Below, piece after piece: positions 16,163 through 24,057 of a stretch of DNA of 64,000 bases. The DNA lies in assembly GCF_017948485.1 (NCBI RefSeq), contig NZ_JAFFSX010000006.1, forward strand, positions 339,357-403,356. The letters are read 5' to 3'. Position numbers and translations under genes: made by a program. How positions within the stretch are numbered: position 1 is the stretch's first letter; each line of letters opens with the position of its first letter. A model generated the notes under the pieces. It saw only the letters and a program-made list of their open reading frames with translations. It had not been told where the DNA came from and made no database searches. The stretch comes from Streptomyces sp. GESEQ-35 (GTDB taxonomy: Bacteria; Actinomycetota; Actinomycetes; Streptomycetales; Streptomycetaceae).

Positions 16163-16702
16163 ATGAGCCAGGCGCAGGATCACGAGCACCCCGCGGGGCA
16201 GGCCGTGCCGCAGACCCGCACCGCGCGTCACCGCCGGATCGTGGACATCCTCAACCGGCAACCCGTGCGGTCGCAGAGCCAGTTGGCGAAGCTGCTGGCT
16301 GACGACGGGCTGACCGTCACGCAGGCGACGCTCTCCCGGGATCTGGACGAGCTGAACGCGGTGAAGATCCGCAACACCGACGGTGACCTGATCTATGCGG
16401 TGCCGAGTGAGGGGGGTTTTCGGACGCCCCGGGCGCCGCTGGGGGGGTCGGCGAAGGAGGAGCGGATGCGGCGGCTCTCCGCGGAGCTGCTGATCTCTGC
16501 GGAGGCTTCGGCGAACCTTGTGGTGCTGCGGACTCCTCCGGGGGCCGCGCAGTTCCTGGCCTCGGCGATCGATCAGGCCGAGCTGCACGACATTCTGGGG
16601 ACGATCGCCGGTGACGATACGTTGCTGCTGATCAGCCGGAATCCTACGGGGGGTCAGGCTTTGGCGGATCATCTGCTGAGGTTGGCTCAGAACGGGCACT
16701 AG
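16163..16702 (+). CDS. argR: Arginine repressor
   Basis: A 179-residue ArgR/AhrC regulator. Residues 20-90 form the winged helix (RHRRIVDILNRQPVRSQSQLAKLL and TQATLSRDLDELNAVK); residues 105-179 form the arginine-binding hexamerisation domain (VVLRTPPGAAQFLASAIDQ, GTIAGDDTLLLI). It is the last gene of its own target operon, which gives autoregulation through the argC ARG box; the argG promoter carries similar sites. The 15-residue N-terminal tail before the DNA-binding domain is common in Streptomyces. Confidence 0.95.
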   Translation: MSQAQDHEHPAGQAVPQTRTARHRRIVDILNRQPVRSQSQLAKLLADDGLTVTQATLSRDLDELNAVKIRNTDGDLIYAVPSEGGFRTPRAPLGGSAKEERMRRLSAELLISAEASANLVVLRTPPGAAQFLASAIDQAELHDILGTIAGDDTLLLISRNPTGGQALADHLLRLAQNGH

Positions 16703-16731
16703 GGGTTCGATGCCGGGTGCGGGCCGGTGGG

Positions 16732-16758
16732 GGCTGGTCGCGCAGTTCCCCGCGCCCC
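16732..16758 (-). repeat. Dispersed 27-bp repeat, copy 2
   Basis: A reverse-oriented copy with the same GGCTGGTCGCGCAGTTCCCC core, 29 bases after the argR stop and between convergent genes (argR and the ApbE gene). Confidence 0.8.
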
Positions 16759-16806
16759 TTTGGGCCGGACCAGTCGCCCCGGGCGGGTTGCGCGACCCAA
16801 CCCCCG

Positions 16807-17616
16807 TCAACCCAGCCGCGCCGCCAGCCCCCCAGTGCACCGCACCTCGTCCCCGGCCGTGACCAGCAACGCCTCCACCCCCGGCAGTGACTCCAGCCAC
16901 CGCAACCCCGCCCGCGAGCCCATCGCGAACGCGGCGGTCGCCCAGCAGTCCGCCCAGGTCAGTGAAGGGGCGACGACGGTCACCGCCACCAGGTCGGTCA
17001 CGGCGGACCGCCCGGTGCGTGGATCGACGATGTGGGCGCCGCGCTCGGCGGTCCCGGACGTGGCGACGGCCAACTCCTCCACCCCGGCCGCCGACACGAC
17101 CGCAGCAAGCCCACCCGGCCGCAACGGATCCGCCACCCCGACCCGCCACGGCCGATGCGGCCCGGGCGTACCGAGCAGCTGGACATCGCCGCCGCCGTTC
17201 ACGCTCACCCCGCTCGCCCCGACCGCCGCCAGCGACCGCGCCGCCCGTTCGACGGCCCACCCCTTGACGATCCCGGTCGGATCGAGCTGCCCCTCGTACG
17301 ACGTACTGAACCAGCCCTCGCTGACCCGCTCCGCCTCGGCGGCCAGCTCCAGCACCTCCGCGACCTCCGGATCGCAGTCACCGACGCTCAGCTCACCGCT
17401 CGCCAGCCGCGACACCTGGCTGTCCTCCCGGTATGTGCTGAACACCTCGTTCACCCGGTGCAGCCCGGCGACGGCCTCCTCCAACGCCGCCTTGACCGCA
17501 CCGGGGTCCCCGCCGCGGACGTCAAAAGAGAAGACGGTCCCCATGACCTCCTCCACATGACGTACCGCGGCGGGAGCTGCTGCCGACTCGGTGGGCTCGG
17601 CCACTGCCTCAGACAC
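16807..17616 (-). CDS. apbE: FAD:protein FMN transferase (ApbE)
   Basis: A 269-residue ApbE enzyme that attaches FMN covalently to a threonine of flavoprotein targets. Motifs: EEVMGTVFSFDV at the start of the domain, DPTGIVKGWAVERAA, the metal/FAD loop GGDVQLLG, HIVDPRTGRS and DCWATAAFAMG. No signal peptide is obvious at the chosen start. GTG 17616 overlaps the stop of the upstream FMN-binding gene (GTGTCTGA), so the two are translationally coupled; the substrate is almost certainly that protein, which has three acceptor motifs. Internal starts closer to MGTVFSF are possible. Confidence 0.9.
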   Translation of the reverse strand: MSEAVAEPTESAAAPAAVRHVEEVMGTVFSFDVRGGDPGAVKAALEEAVAGLHRVNEVFSTYREDSQVSRLASGELSVGDCDPEVAEVLELAAEAERVSEGWFSTSYEGQLDPTGIVKGWAVERAARSLAAVGASGVSVNGGGDVQLLGTPGPHRPWRVGVADPLRPGGLAAVVSAAGVEELAVATSGTAERGAHIVDPRTGRSAVTDLVAVTVVAPSLTWADCWATAAFAMGSRAGLRWLESLPGVEALLVTAGDEVRCTGGLAARLG

Positions 17617-18769
17617 CGGCCTGGTCCAGCGCCGACTGAAGGGACTTCTTGTACCCGGCGCTCGTGTACGTCGCCCCGGACACCGAGTCGATGTCGGCGC
17701 TGCCCGCAGCCAGGGTCTCCTGGTTGAGCTTGGGCACCGCGTTGTTCGAGACCTGGGTGCTCCGCCCACCACTGGGCGCCTGTACCACCGAAGCCTGGAT
17801 GATCTCGCCGTCGCGCAGCGTGATCCGGACCTGAACGGGCCCGTACTCCGTCTGCGAGACCTTGCCGGTGACCGTGCCGGTCCCGTTGGTGACTCCGCCG
17901 CCCGCGTCCTGCCCGCCGCCGCCACCTGCGGTGGCACTGGGGCTGGGGCTGGCACCTGCGCCGGCCTCCGCCCCGCTGCCCGACTCCTCCGCGGCGTCGT
18001 CGGCGGGCTTGACCTTGTCGAGCGCGGACTGCAGCGACTTCTTGTAGCCGGCGCTGGTGTAGGTGGCGCCGGACACGGCGTCGATGTCGGCCGTCCCGGC
18101 AGCTACCGCGGACTGGTTGAGCTTGGGTACGGCGTTGCCGGTGATCTGCGTGCTCTGGCCGCCGCTGGGCGCCTGTACCGCCTCGGCCTGGGTGATCTTC
18201 CCGCCGTTCACCGTGATCCGGACCTGCACGGGCCCGTACTGCGTATCGGCCACGTCACCGGTGACGGTCTGGGCCTGTGCGGCGCCGCCGCCCGCATCCT
18301 GCGCCGAGCCGCCCTGCGCCTCGGCCTTGTCGAGCGCCGACTGAAGCGACTTTTTGTAGCCGGCGCTGGTGTAGGTGGCGCCGGACACGGCGTCGATGTC
18401 GGCGCTTCCGGCAGCCACCGCGGCCTGGTTGAGCTTGGGCACCGCGTTGTTGGTGATCTGCGTGCTCTGGCCGCCGGTCGGTGTCTGGACCGCCTCGGAC
18501 TTGGTGATCTTCCCGTCGGCCACGGTCAGCTTGACCTGCACGGGCCCGTACTGGGTGTCGGCCGCGTCGCCGGTGAACGTTCCGGAGCCGATCGCCTGGG
18601 CGCCGCCCTGGGCGGACTCCTGTGCGCCGATCGACTGCCCCGGTGCCGCACCGCCCACCGACTCGGCTCCGGAATCCGATCCCGGTTTGAGCGACAGCAA
18701 CAGCACGATCCCGGACACGGTGGCGGCGCCTGCCAGCACGACACGCCGAAGGGGATGGGTCTTCCTCAT
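17609..18769 (-). CDS. Membrane-anchored protein with three FMN-binding domains
   Basis: A 386-residue exported protein. Residues 8-27 form an uncleaved anchor or signal (RRVVLAGAATVSGIVLLLSL). Three near-identical FMN-binding domains follow at about 66-150, 168-254 and 299-385, joined by Gly/Ala/Ser/Pro linkers. Each ends in DAVSGATYTSAGYKKSLQ or a close variant; the ApbE acceptor threonine is expected at Thr132, Thr236 and Thr367. It would carry three covalent FMN groups outside the membrane and pass electrons from the ferric-reductase-like protein encoded just upstream. Most relatives have one or two such domains. Confidence 0.9.
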   Translation of the reverse strand: MRKTHPLRRVVLAGAATVSGIVLLLSLKPGSDSGAESVGGAAPGQSIGAQESAQGGAQAIGSGTFTGDAADTQYGPVQVKLTVADGKITKSEAVQTPTGGQSTQITNNAVPKLNQAAVAAGSADIDAVSGATYTSAGYKKSLQSALDKAEAQGGSAQDAGGGAAQAQTVTGDVADTQYGPVQVRITVNGGKITQAEAVQAPSGGQSTQITGNAVPKLNQSAVAAGTADIDAVSGATYTSAGYKKSLQSALDKVKPADDAAEESGSGAEAGAGASPSPSATAGGGGGQDAGGGVTNGTGTVTGKVSQTEYGPVQVRITLRDGEIIQASVVQAPSGGRSTQVSNNAVPKLNQETLAAGSADIDSVSGATYTSAGYKKSLQSALDQAGV

Positions 18770-18824
18770 CGCTCCTGAGCTCCTGATTCCCGAAGATTCC
18801 CGAAGGTCTCGAAGATTCCCGTCG

Positions 18825-20207
18825 TCACATCTCGAACGACTCGTGATGGATACGGCGGGCGGGGACCCCCGCGCCGCGCAATGCGTCGTACACGCCCTGT
18901 GCGAAGCCGGGCGGCCCGCACATGAACACGTCGTGCTCGTCGATGTCCGGCAGCTTCTGGCGCAACCGCTCCGCCGAGATGTCCGGGCGTTCCCCGTCGG
19001 GGGAGTTGACGGCGTACATCAGCCGGGCGCCCCGCTCGTCCGCGATGGCGGCCAGCTCGTCCCACAGGGCGAGATCATGTGTGCTGTTGGCCCGGTAGAG
19101 CAGGGTGATGTCACCGGAGGCACCGGGCAGCGTCTCGAACAGCGCCCGCATCGGGGTGATGCCGACCCCGCCGGCGACCAGCAGCACCTTGCCGCGGCTG
19201 CGGCGCTGGGCGGTCAGCGCGCCGTACGGGCCCTCGGCCCACACGCGCGTGCCGGGCGTCAGCTCCCGCAGGCGGGCGCTGTGGTCACCGATGGCCTTGA
19301 CCGTGATCCGCAGCATGTCCGGCCGCGGCGCCGCCGACAGCGAGTACGGGTGCGAGCTGAACCGCATGCCCGGCGCCAGGAACCGCCAGCGGAAGAACTG
19401 GCCCGCCTCCGCGCCCATCCGGTGCAGCTTCCGGCCGCTGATCAGCACGGACACGATCCCGGGCGTCTCCTCGATGACCGCCTCGACCCGCATGCGGTGA
19501 CGCATGTTGAGACGGATCGGGGTGAGGATCCGGTACCAGATCACCAGGGCCGTCACCGTGCCGTACAGCCCGTACCAGACGGTCTTCGCGAGGGGCTCGA
19601 CGACGAACTCGTTGCCGGTGGTGAGCTGGTGCCAGAACGTCAGGAACACCGCCGCGTACGTCAGCAGATGGACGTGGTACCAGGTGTCGTACGGAATCCT
19701 GCGGCGGATCCCGCCGATCGAGATCAGCCCGATGAAGAACAGCAGACCGGTGCCGATGGCGGCCTTGCCCATGTCCGGCAGCTGGTTGATGGAGTCGATC
19801 GTCTGCTGGACGATGTCGCCGAGGCCCTTGCCGGCCTGAAGGGCGTAGCCCCACATGATCAGGAAGACGTGGGCGATGGTCAGACAGAGCGTGTAGCGGC
19901 CGCTCATCGCGTGCCAGCGTGTCACCCGGTCGGAGCCCACCCGGCGCTCCAGCGCGGGCACCCGGGCCATCTGGAGCACGACGAGCGCCATGAGATAGCC
20001 GGCGAGCAGGCCGGTGATACGGCCCGCGGCGAGGATCTTGGCGTTGGTGTCGCCGATGGAAGGGGTGTTGGACCACCACAACCACAGCACACCGGCCGCT
20101 CCGGCCCAGACGGCGAGCAACAGCAGGGTCGCCGGGGAGCGGCGCGGACGAATGCGGCGCATCGTCTGACGTCGGGCGGCGCGGCCGCCTGCGAGCGTGC
20201 TGGTCAC
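18825..20207 (-). CDS. Ferric-reductase-like transmembrane oxidoreductase
   Basis: A 460-residue membrane flavocytochrome-like protein. The N-terminal half (about 25-245) has six hydrophobic helices with haem-ligand type histidines (RWHAMSGRYTL, TIAHVF, YHVHLLTY, FWHQL). The C-terminal half is a ferredoxin-NADP reductase module: FAD site HPYSLSAAP, NAD site LLVAGGVGITPMRALFE and C-terminal VFMCGPPGFAQGVYDAL. It probably moves electrons from cytosolic NAD(P)H across the membrane to the FMN protein encoded next (55 bp away), followed by ApbE. This three-gene set resembles flavin-based extracytoplasmic electron-transfer systems; the terminal acceptor is unknown. Confidence 0.88.
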   Translation of the reverse strand: MTSTLAGGRAARRQTMRRIRPRRSPATLLLLAVWAGAAGVLWLWWSNTPSIGDTNAKILAAGRITGLLAGYLMALVVLQMARVPALERRVGSDRVTRWHAMSGRYTLCLTIAHVFLIMWGYALQAGKGLGDIVQQTIDSINQLPDMGKAAIGTGLLFFIGLISIGGIRRRIPYDTWYHVHLLTYAAVFLTFWHQLTTGNEFVVEPLAKTVWYGLYGTVTALVIWYRILTPIRLNMRHRMRVEAVIEETPGIVSVLISGRKLHRMGAEAGQFFRWRFLAPGMRFSSHPYSLSAAPRPDMLRITVKAIGDHSARLRELTPGTRVWAEGPYGALTAQRRSRGKVLLVAGGVGITPMRALFETLPGASGDITLLYRANSTHDLALWDELAAIADERGARLMYAVNSPDGERPDISAERLRQKLPDIDEHDVFMCGPPGFAQGVYDALRGAGVPARRIHHESFEM

Positions 20208-20307
20208 GGTTCCTCCGTGCGGACGGGCTGTGGCCTTGGCCCACAGATACGTGCCGCGACGGCAGTGTGTTCAGCCGCTTACCGAGCAGGGTGCGCTCCG
20301 AGTGACA

Positions 20308-21006
20308 TCAGTACCGCGTGATCGCCGTCGGCCCGCTCGTCGTCCCGATCGCGAGGTGCGGCGTGCGGCCGGGATCGGCCCATTGGAGGATCCGTCGCAT
20401 CGCGTCCGCCGGCACCGACACACAACCGGCCGTCGCCCCGCGCCCGTTGACATGCAGGAAGATCCCGGCCCCGCGGCCGCGCACCGGCCTGCCGTAGTTG
20501 AAGTCGACGACCAGCGCGTGTGCGTACTGCGCCGTGTACGAGATCAGACGCTCCGACTGCGCGGCCCGGCAGTCGGCCGCCAGGGGCTCGGTCCAGCGGT
20601 TGTAGGAGCGTGAGTCGTTGTCCTGGCACCAGTAGGAGTTCCGGTTCACGGGACGGTACTTGTACGTCGTCCCGCGCGGCGCCGCTTTGATCCCGAAGGC
20701 GTACGGCAGCCCGTACAGCCCGGTGGGAGTGGTGTTCGTGCCCTGCTTGCGCGAGGCGCCCTCGGCGAGGCCGTTCGCGCCGAAGCGGGCCGCGGCGGAA
20801 CCCGCCTTCACCCAGCGGCCGTCGCTCAGGTCCCACCAGGTGACCGTGCCCGTCGTGGCACCGGTGCGGGGCGCCACGGCCGTGATCAGCTGTGTGCCGC
20901 CGCCGGTGTCCGCCATCCGCGCGGGCAGCGGCGGGGCGCCGGTGGGCGTGGCACCGAGCATGAGGACGGACGAGGCGGCGAGGGTGGCGACGACACCGGG
21001 GTGCAT
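20308..21006 (-). CDS. L,D-transpeptidase (YkuD-type) family protein
   Basis: A 232-residue secreted protein with a signal peptide in the first 25 residues (VVATLAASSVLMLGATPTGA). The catalytic motif HVNGRGATAGCVSVP places the nucleophile at Cys195, as in YkuD-fold transpeptidases that form 3-3 cross-links in peptidoglycan or transfer proteins to it. Earlier motifs TPTGLYGLPYAFG and HALVVDFNYGRP fit the same fold. It has no LysM or Ig-like domain, so it is a short, soluble form. It lies apart from cell-wall genes, between the flavin operon and a PNPOx gene transcribed the same way. Confidence 0.85.
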   Translation of the reverse strand: MHPGVVATLAASSVLMLGATPTGAPPLPARMADTGGGTQLITAVAPRTGATTGTVTWWDLSDGRWVKAGSAAARFGANGLAEGASRKQGTNTTPTGLYGLPYAFGIKAAPRGTTYKYRPVNRNSYWCQDNDSRSYNRWTEPLAADCRAAQSERLISYTAQYAHALVVDFNYGRPVRGRGAGIFLHVNGRGATAGCVSVPADAMRRILQWADPGRTPHLAIGTTSGPTAITRY

Positions 21007-21009
21007 GGC

Positions 21010-21597
21010 TCAGACGCTAGACGGCGGCAGCGGCAACGGCAGCCCGGGTAGGCCATCCAGGCTGGTTCCGATGTGTTCCTTTTTCTGGAAATAGGCGCTG
21101 AGCGAGGCGTCGTCCTCGCGCGCGAAGCGCTTGGCGTGCAGATCGCGGTCCTCGTCGTACGTCATGAGGGGCACCGCATAGCCGCAGCTGTCCCGGATGA
21201 CCTCGGCGGTGACGACGATGACCGCGCGCAGCCCGTGTTGCGTCGGGTCGATGTCCGGGAAGTGGGCGAGGAACTCCGGGAAGCGGGGGTCGTCGCGGAA
21301 GACCGGCTCTCCGCGACCGTGCACGCGGACGATGTTCGGCGGGCCCTGGAAGGCGCACCACATGAGGGTGATCCGGCCGTTCTCGCGCAGGTGCGCGACG
21401 GTCTCCGCGTTGGAGCCCGCGAAGTCGAGGTAGGCGACGGTGTGTTCGTCGAGGATCACGAAGGAGCCCTTGAGGCCCTTGGGGGAGAGGTTGACCGTGC
21501 CGTCGCCGGAGAGCGGGGCGGTCGCGGTGAAGAAGAGGGGCTGCCCCTCGATGAACGTGCGGAGCCGGCCGTCTATGCGCTCATAAGTCTTTCCCAT
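21010..21597 (-). CDS. Pyridoxamine 5'-phosphate oxidase-like flavin/F420-binding protein
   Basis: A 195-residue protein with the PNPOx split beta barrel: FFTATAPLSGDGTVNLSPKGLKGSF, AYLDFAGSNAETVAHLRENGRITLMWCAF and GRGEPVF. Proteins of this subgroup bind FMN, F420 or haem and are rarely true pyridoxamine oxidases. It ends three bases from the L,D-transpeptidase start and may be cotranscribed with it. A good promoter precedes it (TAGACA, 17 bp, CATAAT). ATG 21597 gives the usual family opening. Confidence 0.85.
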   Translation of the reverse strand: MGKTYERIDGRLRTFIEGQPLFFTATAPLSGDGTVNLSPKGLKGSFVILDEHTVAYLDFAGSNAETVAHLRENGRITLMWCAFQGPPNIVRVHGRGEPVFRDDPRFPEFLAHFPDIDPTQHGLRAVIVVTAEVIRDSCGYAVPLMTYDEDRDLHAKRFAREDDASLSAYFQKKEHIGTSLDGLPGLPLPLPPSSV

Positions 21598-21605
21598 GTC
21601 TAACG

Positions 21606-21634
21606 ATTATGCGCACAGTTAGTTCGCTTGTCTA
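21606..21634 (-). promoter_or_regulatory. Promoter of the PNPOx-like gene
   Basis: On the reverse strand TAGACA (21634-21629) and CATAAT (21611-21606) are separated by 17 bp, and the start codon follows eight bases later, so the leader is very short or absent. A second TTAGACA lies next to the start codon, giving a direct repeat that might be a regulator site. Confidence 0.55.
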
Positions 21635-21749
21635 AGGAATTGCCTGATCCGGTTGCGCCGAAGGTCGGCTGCATGGCTGCGCGGACGGCTGCCTGGACCG
21701 CGGCCGCCCCGGCCGGCGCTTGCACGGGGCGGCCACAGCGCCTGTCACG

Positions 21750-22601
21750 TCACTGAGTGACCGTGCAGGCGGCCAGGGAGTCCAGGCCCTGGGGCTTCTC
21801 GGCGGTGCGGCCGATGGAGATCGCGATGCGCTCGATGGCCGCGGTGCGCTTGCTCGCGAGCGGGCCCACGATGGCGTTCTGTACGAAGTTGGGGCCGCCC
21901 TGGCCGACGGTGTCGACCAGTCGCTGGTTGGCCTCGGCGATCTGCGTGTCGAGCAGGGCCAGGTTGCGGTCGACCTCGGCCTGGGCGGAGGCCGGGATCT
22001 CCGGCAGTTCGGAGGCAACGTCCGGACAGCTGATCGTGCCGACGCCGGTGTTCCCCGCGTCGTCGCCGGTGTCGCCGGCCCCCTCGGTGGCCGTGGCGCT
22101 CGGCGTGGCCCCGGCCTCGTCACCGGCTCCCGCCTCTTCGCCCGTGTCGGCCGCACCGTCGGCGCCGAGGGAGCAAGGTGCCAGCGCGTCGAGTCCCTGG
22201 GGCTTCTCGGCGGTACGGCCGATGGCGGTGGCGATGCGGTTGACCGTGGCGATGCGCTTGTCCTCGAGCGGGCCGAGGATGGCGTTCTGCACGAAGTTGG
22301 CGCCGCCCTCGCCGACGGTGTCGACGAGCCGCTGGTTGGCTTCGTCGATCTGGGTCTGGAGCAGGGCCAGGTTGCGGTCGACCTCGGCCTGGGCGGAGGC
22401 CGGGATCTCCGGCAGCTGGGACGCGACGTCCGGGCAGGTGATCGTGGCGGCGCCCGCCAGGGTCCGGGCGCTGTCGTTGCTCTTGGACGTCTCCCCGGCC
22501 AGGGCGGACTGGGCGATCACCGCGCCGGTCAGAACGACCGCGGCGGCGCCGCCGATGAACGCGACGCGTCGCTTGTTGTACTTCGGAAGAGCCCTGGACA
22601 T
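21750..22601 (-). CDS. Secreted protein with a duplicated ~90-residue domain
   Basis: A 283-residue exported protein of unknown function. A signal peptide (about residues 1-35: KRRVAFIGGAAAVVLTGAVIAQSALA) is followed by two copies of one domain (about 54-144 and 188-278). Each begins with CPDVAS-LPEIPASAQAEVDR, continues with NLALL-TQI-EANQRLVDTVG and NFVQNAI-GPL-KR, and ends GRTAEKPQGLD-LA-C, so one cysteine lies at each end of each copy. The linker is acidic and rich in Ala, Gly, Asp and Thr. The domain is predicted mostly helical, and the paired cysteines may form a disulfide. It diverges from argG. Confidence 0.75.
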   Translation of the reverse strand: MSRALPKYNKRRVAFIGGAAAVVLTGAVIAQSALAGETSKSNDSARTLAGAATITCPDVASQLPEIPASAQAEVDRNLALLQTQIDEANQRLVDTVGEGGANFVQNAILGPLEDKRIATVNRIATAIGRTAEKPQGLDALAPCSLGADGAADTGEEAGAGDEAGATPSATATEGAGDTGDDAGNTGVGTISCPDVASELPEIPASAQAEVDRNLALLDTQIAEANQRLVDTVGQGGPNFVQNAIVGPLASKRTAAIERIAISIGRTAEKPQGLDSLAACTVTQ

Positions 22602-22719
22602 GCGGATGCCTCACTCGGGTCGGGTGACTTGGTTGTTGTGCGGAGTTGATTGCGGACGCGGCGCCTGCGTCGGCGAGAGATACGGGAAAGCGGTTTCCCC
22701 CGTTCAAACCACCCCGGGA

Positions 22720-22768
22720 TTGACGAATCATGCGGAGTTCTGCATACTCATGCATGCCAGAGAATGCA
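22720..22768 (+). promoter_or_regulatory. argG promoter with two ARG-box-like sites
   Basis: TTGACG (22720-22725) and CATACT (22743-22748) are 17 bp apart. The spacer and -10 hold ATGCG-GAGTTC-TGCAT (22730-22745 approx.), and a second site, TGCAT-GCCAGAGA-ATGCA (22751-22768), covers the likely start of transcription. Paired, adjacent boxes are the usual ArgR arrangement for cooperative repression. Confidence 0.7.
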
Positions 22769-22784
22769 CTGTAAGGAGAAACCC

Positions 22785-23978
22785 GTGACCGAGCGCGTCG
22801 TACTCGCCTACTCAGGCGGACTGGACACCTCCGTCGCCATCGGCTGGATCGCCGAGGAGACGGGCGCCGAGGTCATCGCCGTTGCGGTCGACGTCGGCCA
22901 GGGCGGCGAGGACCTGGACGTCATCCGTAAGCGCGCACTCGCCTGCGGTGCCGTCGAGGCCGAGGTCGCGGACGCCAGGGACGAGTTCGCCGAGGAGTAC
23001 TGCCTCCCGGCGATCAAGGCCAACGCCCTCTACATGGACCGCTACCCGCTGGTCTCCGCCCTCTCCCGGCCGACGATCGTCAAGCACCTCGTCGCCGCCG
23101 CCCACAAGCACGGCGCCACCACGGTCGCCCACGGCTGCACCGGGAAGGGCAACGACCAGGTCCGCTTCGAGGCCGGCATCGTCGCCCTCGCCCCCGACCT
23201 CAAGTGCATCGCCCCGGTCCGCGACTACGCGATGACGCGTGACAAGGCGATCGCGTTCTGCGAGTCGAAGAACCTCCCGATCGCGACCACCAAGAAGTCC
23301 CCGTACTCCATCGACCAGAACGTCTTCGGACGCGCCGTCGAGACGGGCTTCCTGGAGGACATCTGGAACGGCCCGATCGAGGACATCTACGAGTACACCC
23401 AGAACCCGGCCACCCAGCGCGACGCCGACGAGGTGATCATCTCCTTCAAGGCGGGCGTCCCGGTCGCCGTCGACGGCAAGCCCGTCACCGTGCTCCAGGC
23501 CATCCAGCAGCTCAACGAGCGCGCCGGCGCCCAGGGCATCGGCCGGATCGACATGGTCGAGGACCGGCTCGTCGGCATCAAGTCCCGCGAGGTGTACGAG
23601 GCGCCGGGCGCGATCGCGCTGATCACCGCCCACCAGGAGCTGGAGAACGTCACCGTCGAGCGTGAACTCGCCCGCTACAAGCGGCAGGTCGAGCAGCGCT
23701 GGGGCGAGCTCGTCTACGACGGTCTCTGGTTCTCCCCGCTCAAGCGCGCCCTGGACGGCTTCATCGACGAGGCCAGCCAGCACGTCAACGGCGACATCCG
23801 GATGACCCTGCACGGTGGCCGCGCCGTCGTCACCGGCCGGCGCTCCGACACCTCGCTGTACGACTTCAACCTCGCCACGTACGACACGGGCGACACCTTC
23901 GACCAGGCCGCGGCCAAGGGCTTCATCGACATCTACAGCCTGTCGTCGAAGATCGCGTCGAAGCGGGACCAGGCGTAA
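22785..23978 (+). CDS. argG: Argininosuccinate synthase
   Basis: A 397-residue ATP-dependent ligase joining citrulline and aspartate. The N-terminal PP-loop AYSGGLDTSVAIGW binds ATP, HGCTGKGNDQVRFE and KKSPYSIDQN are family signatures, and the C-terminal helix KIASKRDQA aids tetramer formation. GTG 22785 has an AAGGAG site eight bases upstream. It is followed by a hairpin and then argH. In S. coelicolor, as I recall, argG lies far from argH, so adjacency is not universal in the genus. Confidence 0.96.
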   Translation: MTERVVLAYSGGLDTSVAIGWIAEETGAEVIAVAVDVGQGGEDLDVIRKRALACGAVEAEVADARDEFAEEYCLPAIKANALYMDRYPLVSALSRPTIVKHLVAAAHKHGATTVAHGCTGKGNDQVRFEAGIVALAPDLKCIAPVRDYAMTRDKAIAFCESKNLPIATTKKSPYSIDQNVFGRAVETGFLEDIWNGPIEDIYEYTQNPATQRDADEVIISFKAGVPVAVDGKPVTVLQAIQQLNERAGAQGIGRIDMVEDRLVGIKSREVYEAPGAIALITAHQELENVTVERELARYKRQVEQRWGELVYDGLWFSPLKRALDGFIDEASQHVNGDIRMTLHGGRAVVTGRRSDTSLYDFNLATYDTGDTFDQAAAKGFIDIYSLSSKIASKRDQA

Positions 23979-23992
23979 GCGATAGCGTGAAT

Positions 23993-24024
23993 GCCGCCTC
24001 CTCGCCCACGGGTGGGGAGGCGGC
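23993..24024 (+). terminator. Hairpin between argG and argH
   Basis: GCCGCCTCC (23993-24001) pairs with GGAGGCGGC (24016-24024) across a 14-base loop. There is no U-tract. It could terminate or process the message and reduce argH expression relative to argG, since argH has no obvious promoter of its own. Confidence 0.55.
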
Positions 24025-24057
24025 GGCACATCCGTATCTCGACTAGGAGCAACGCAA

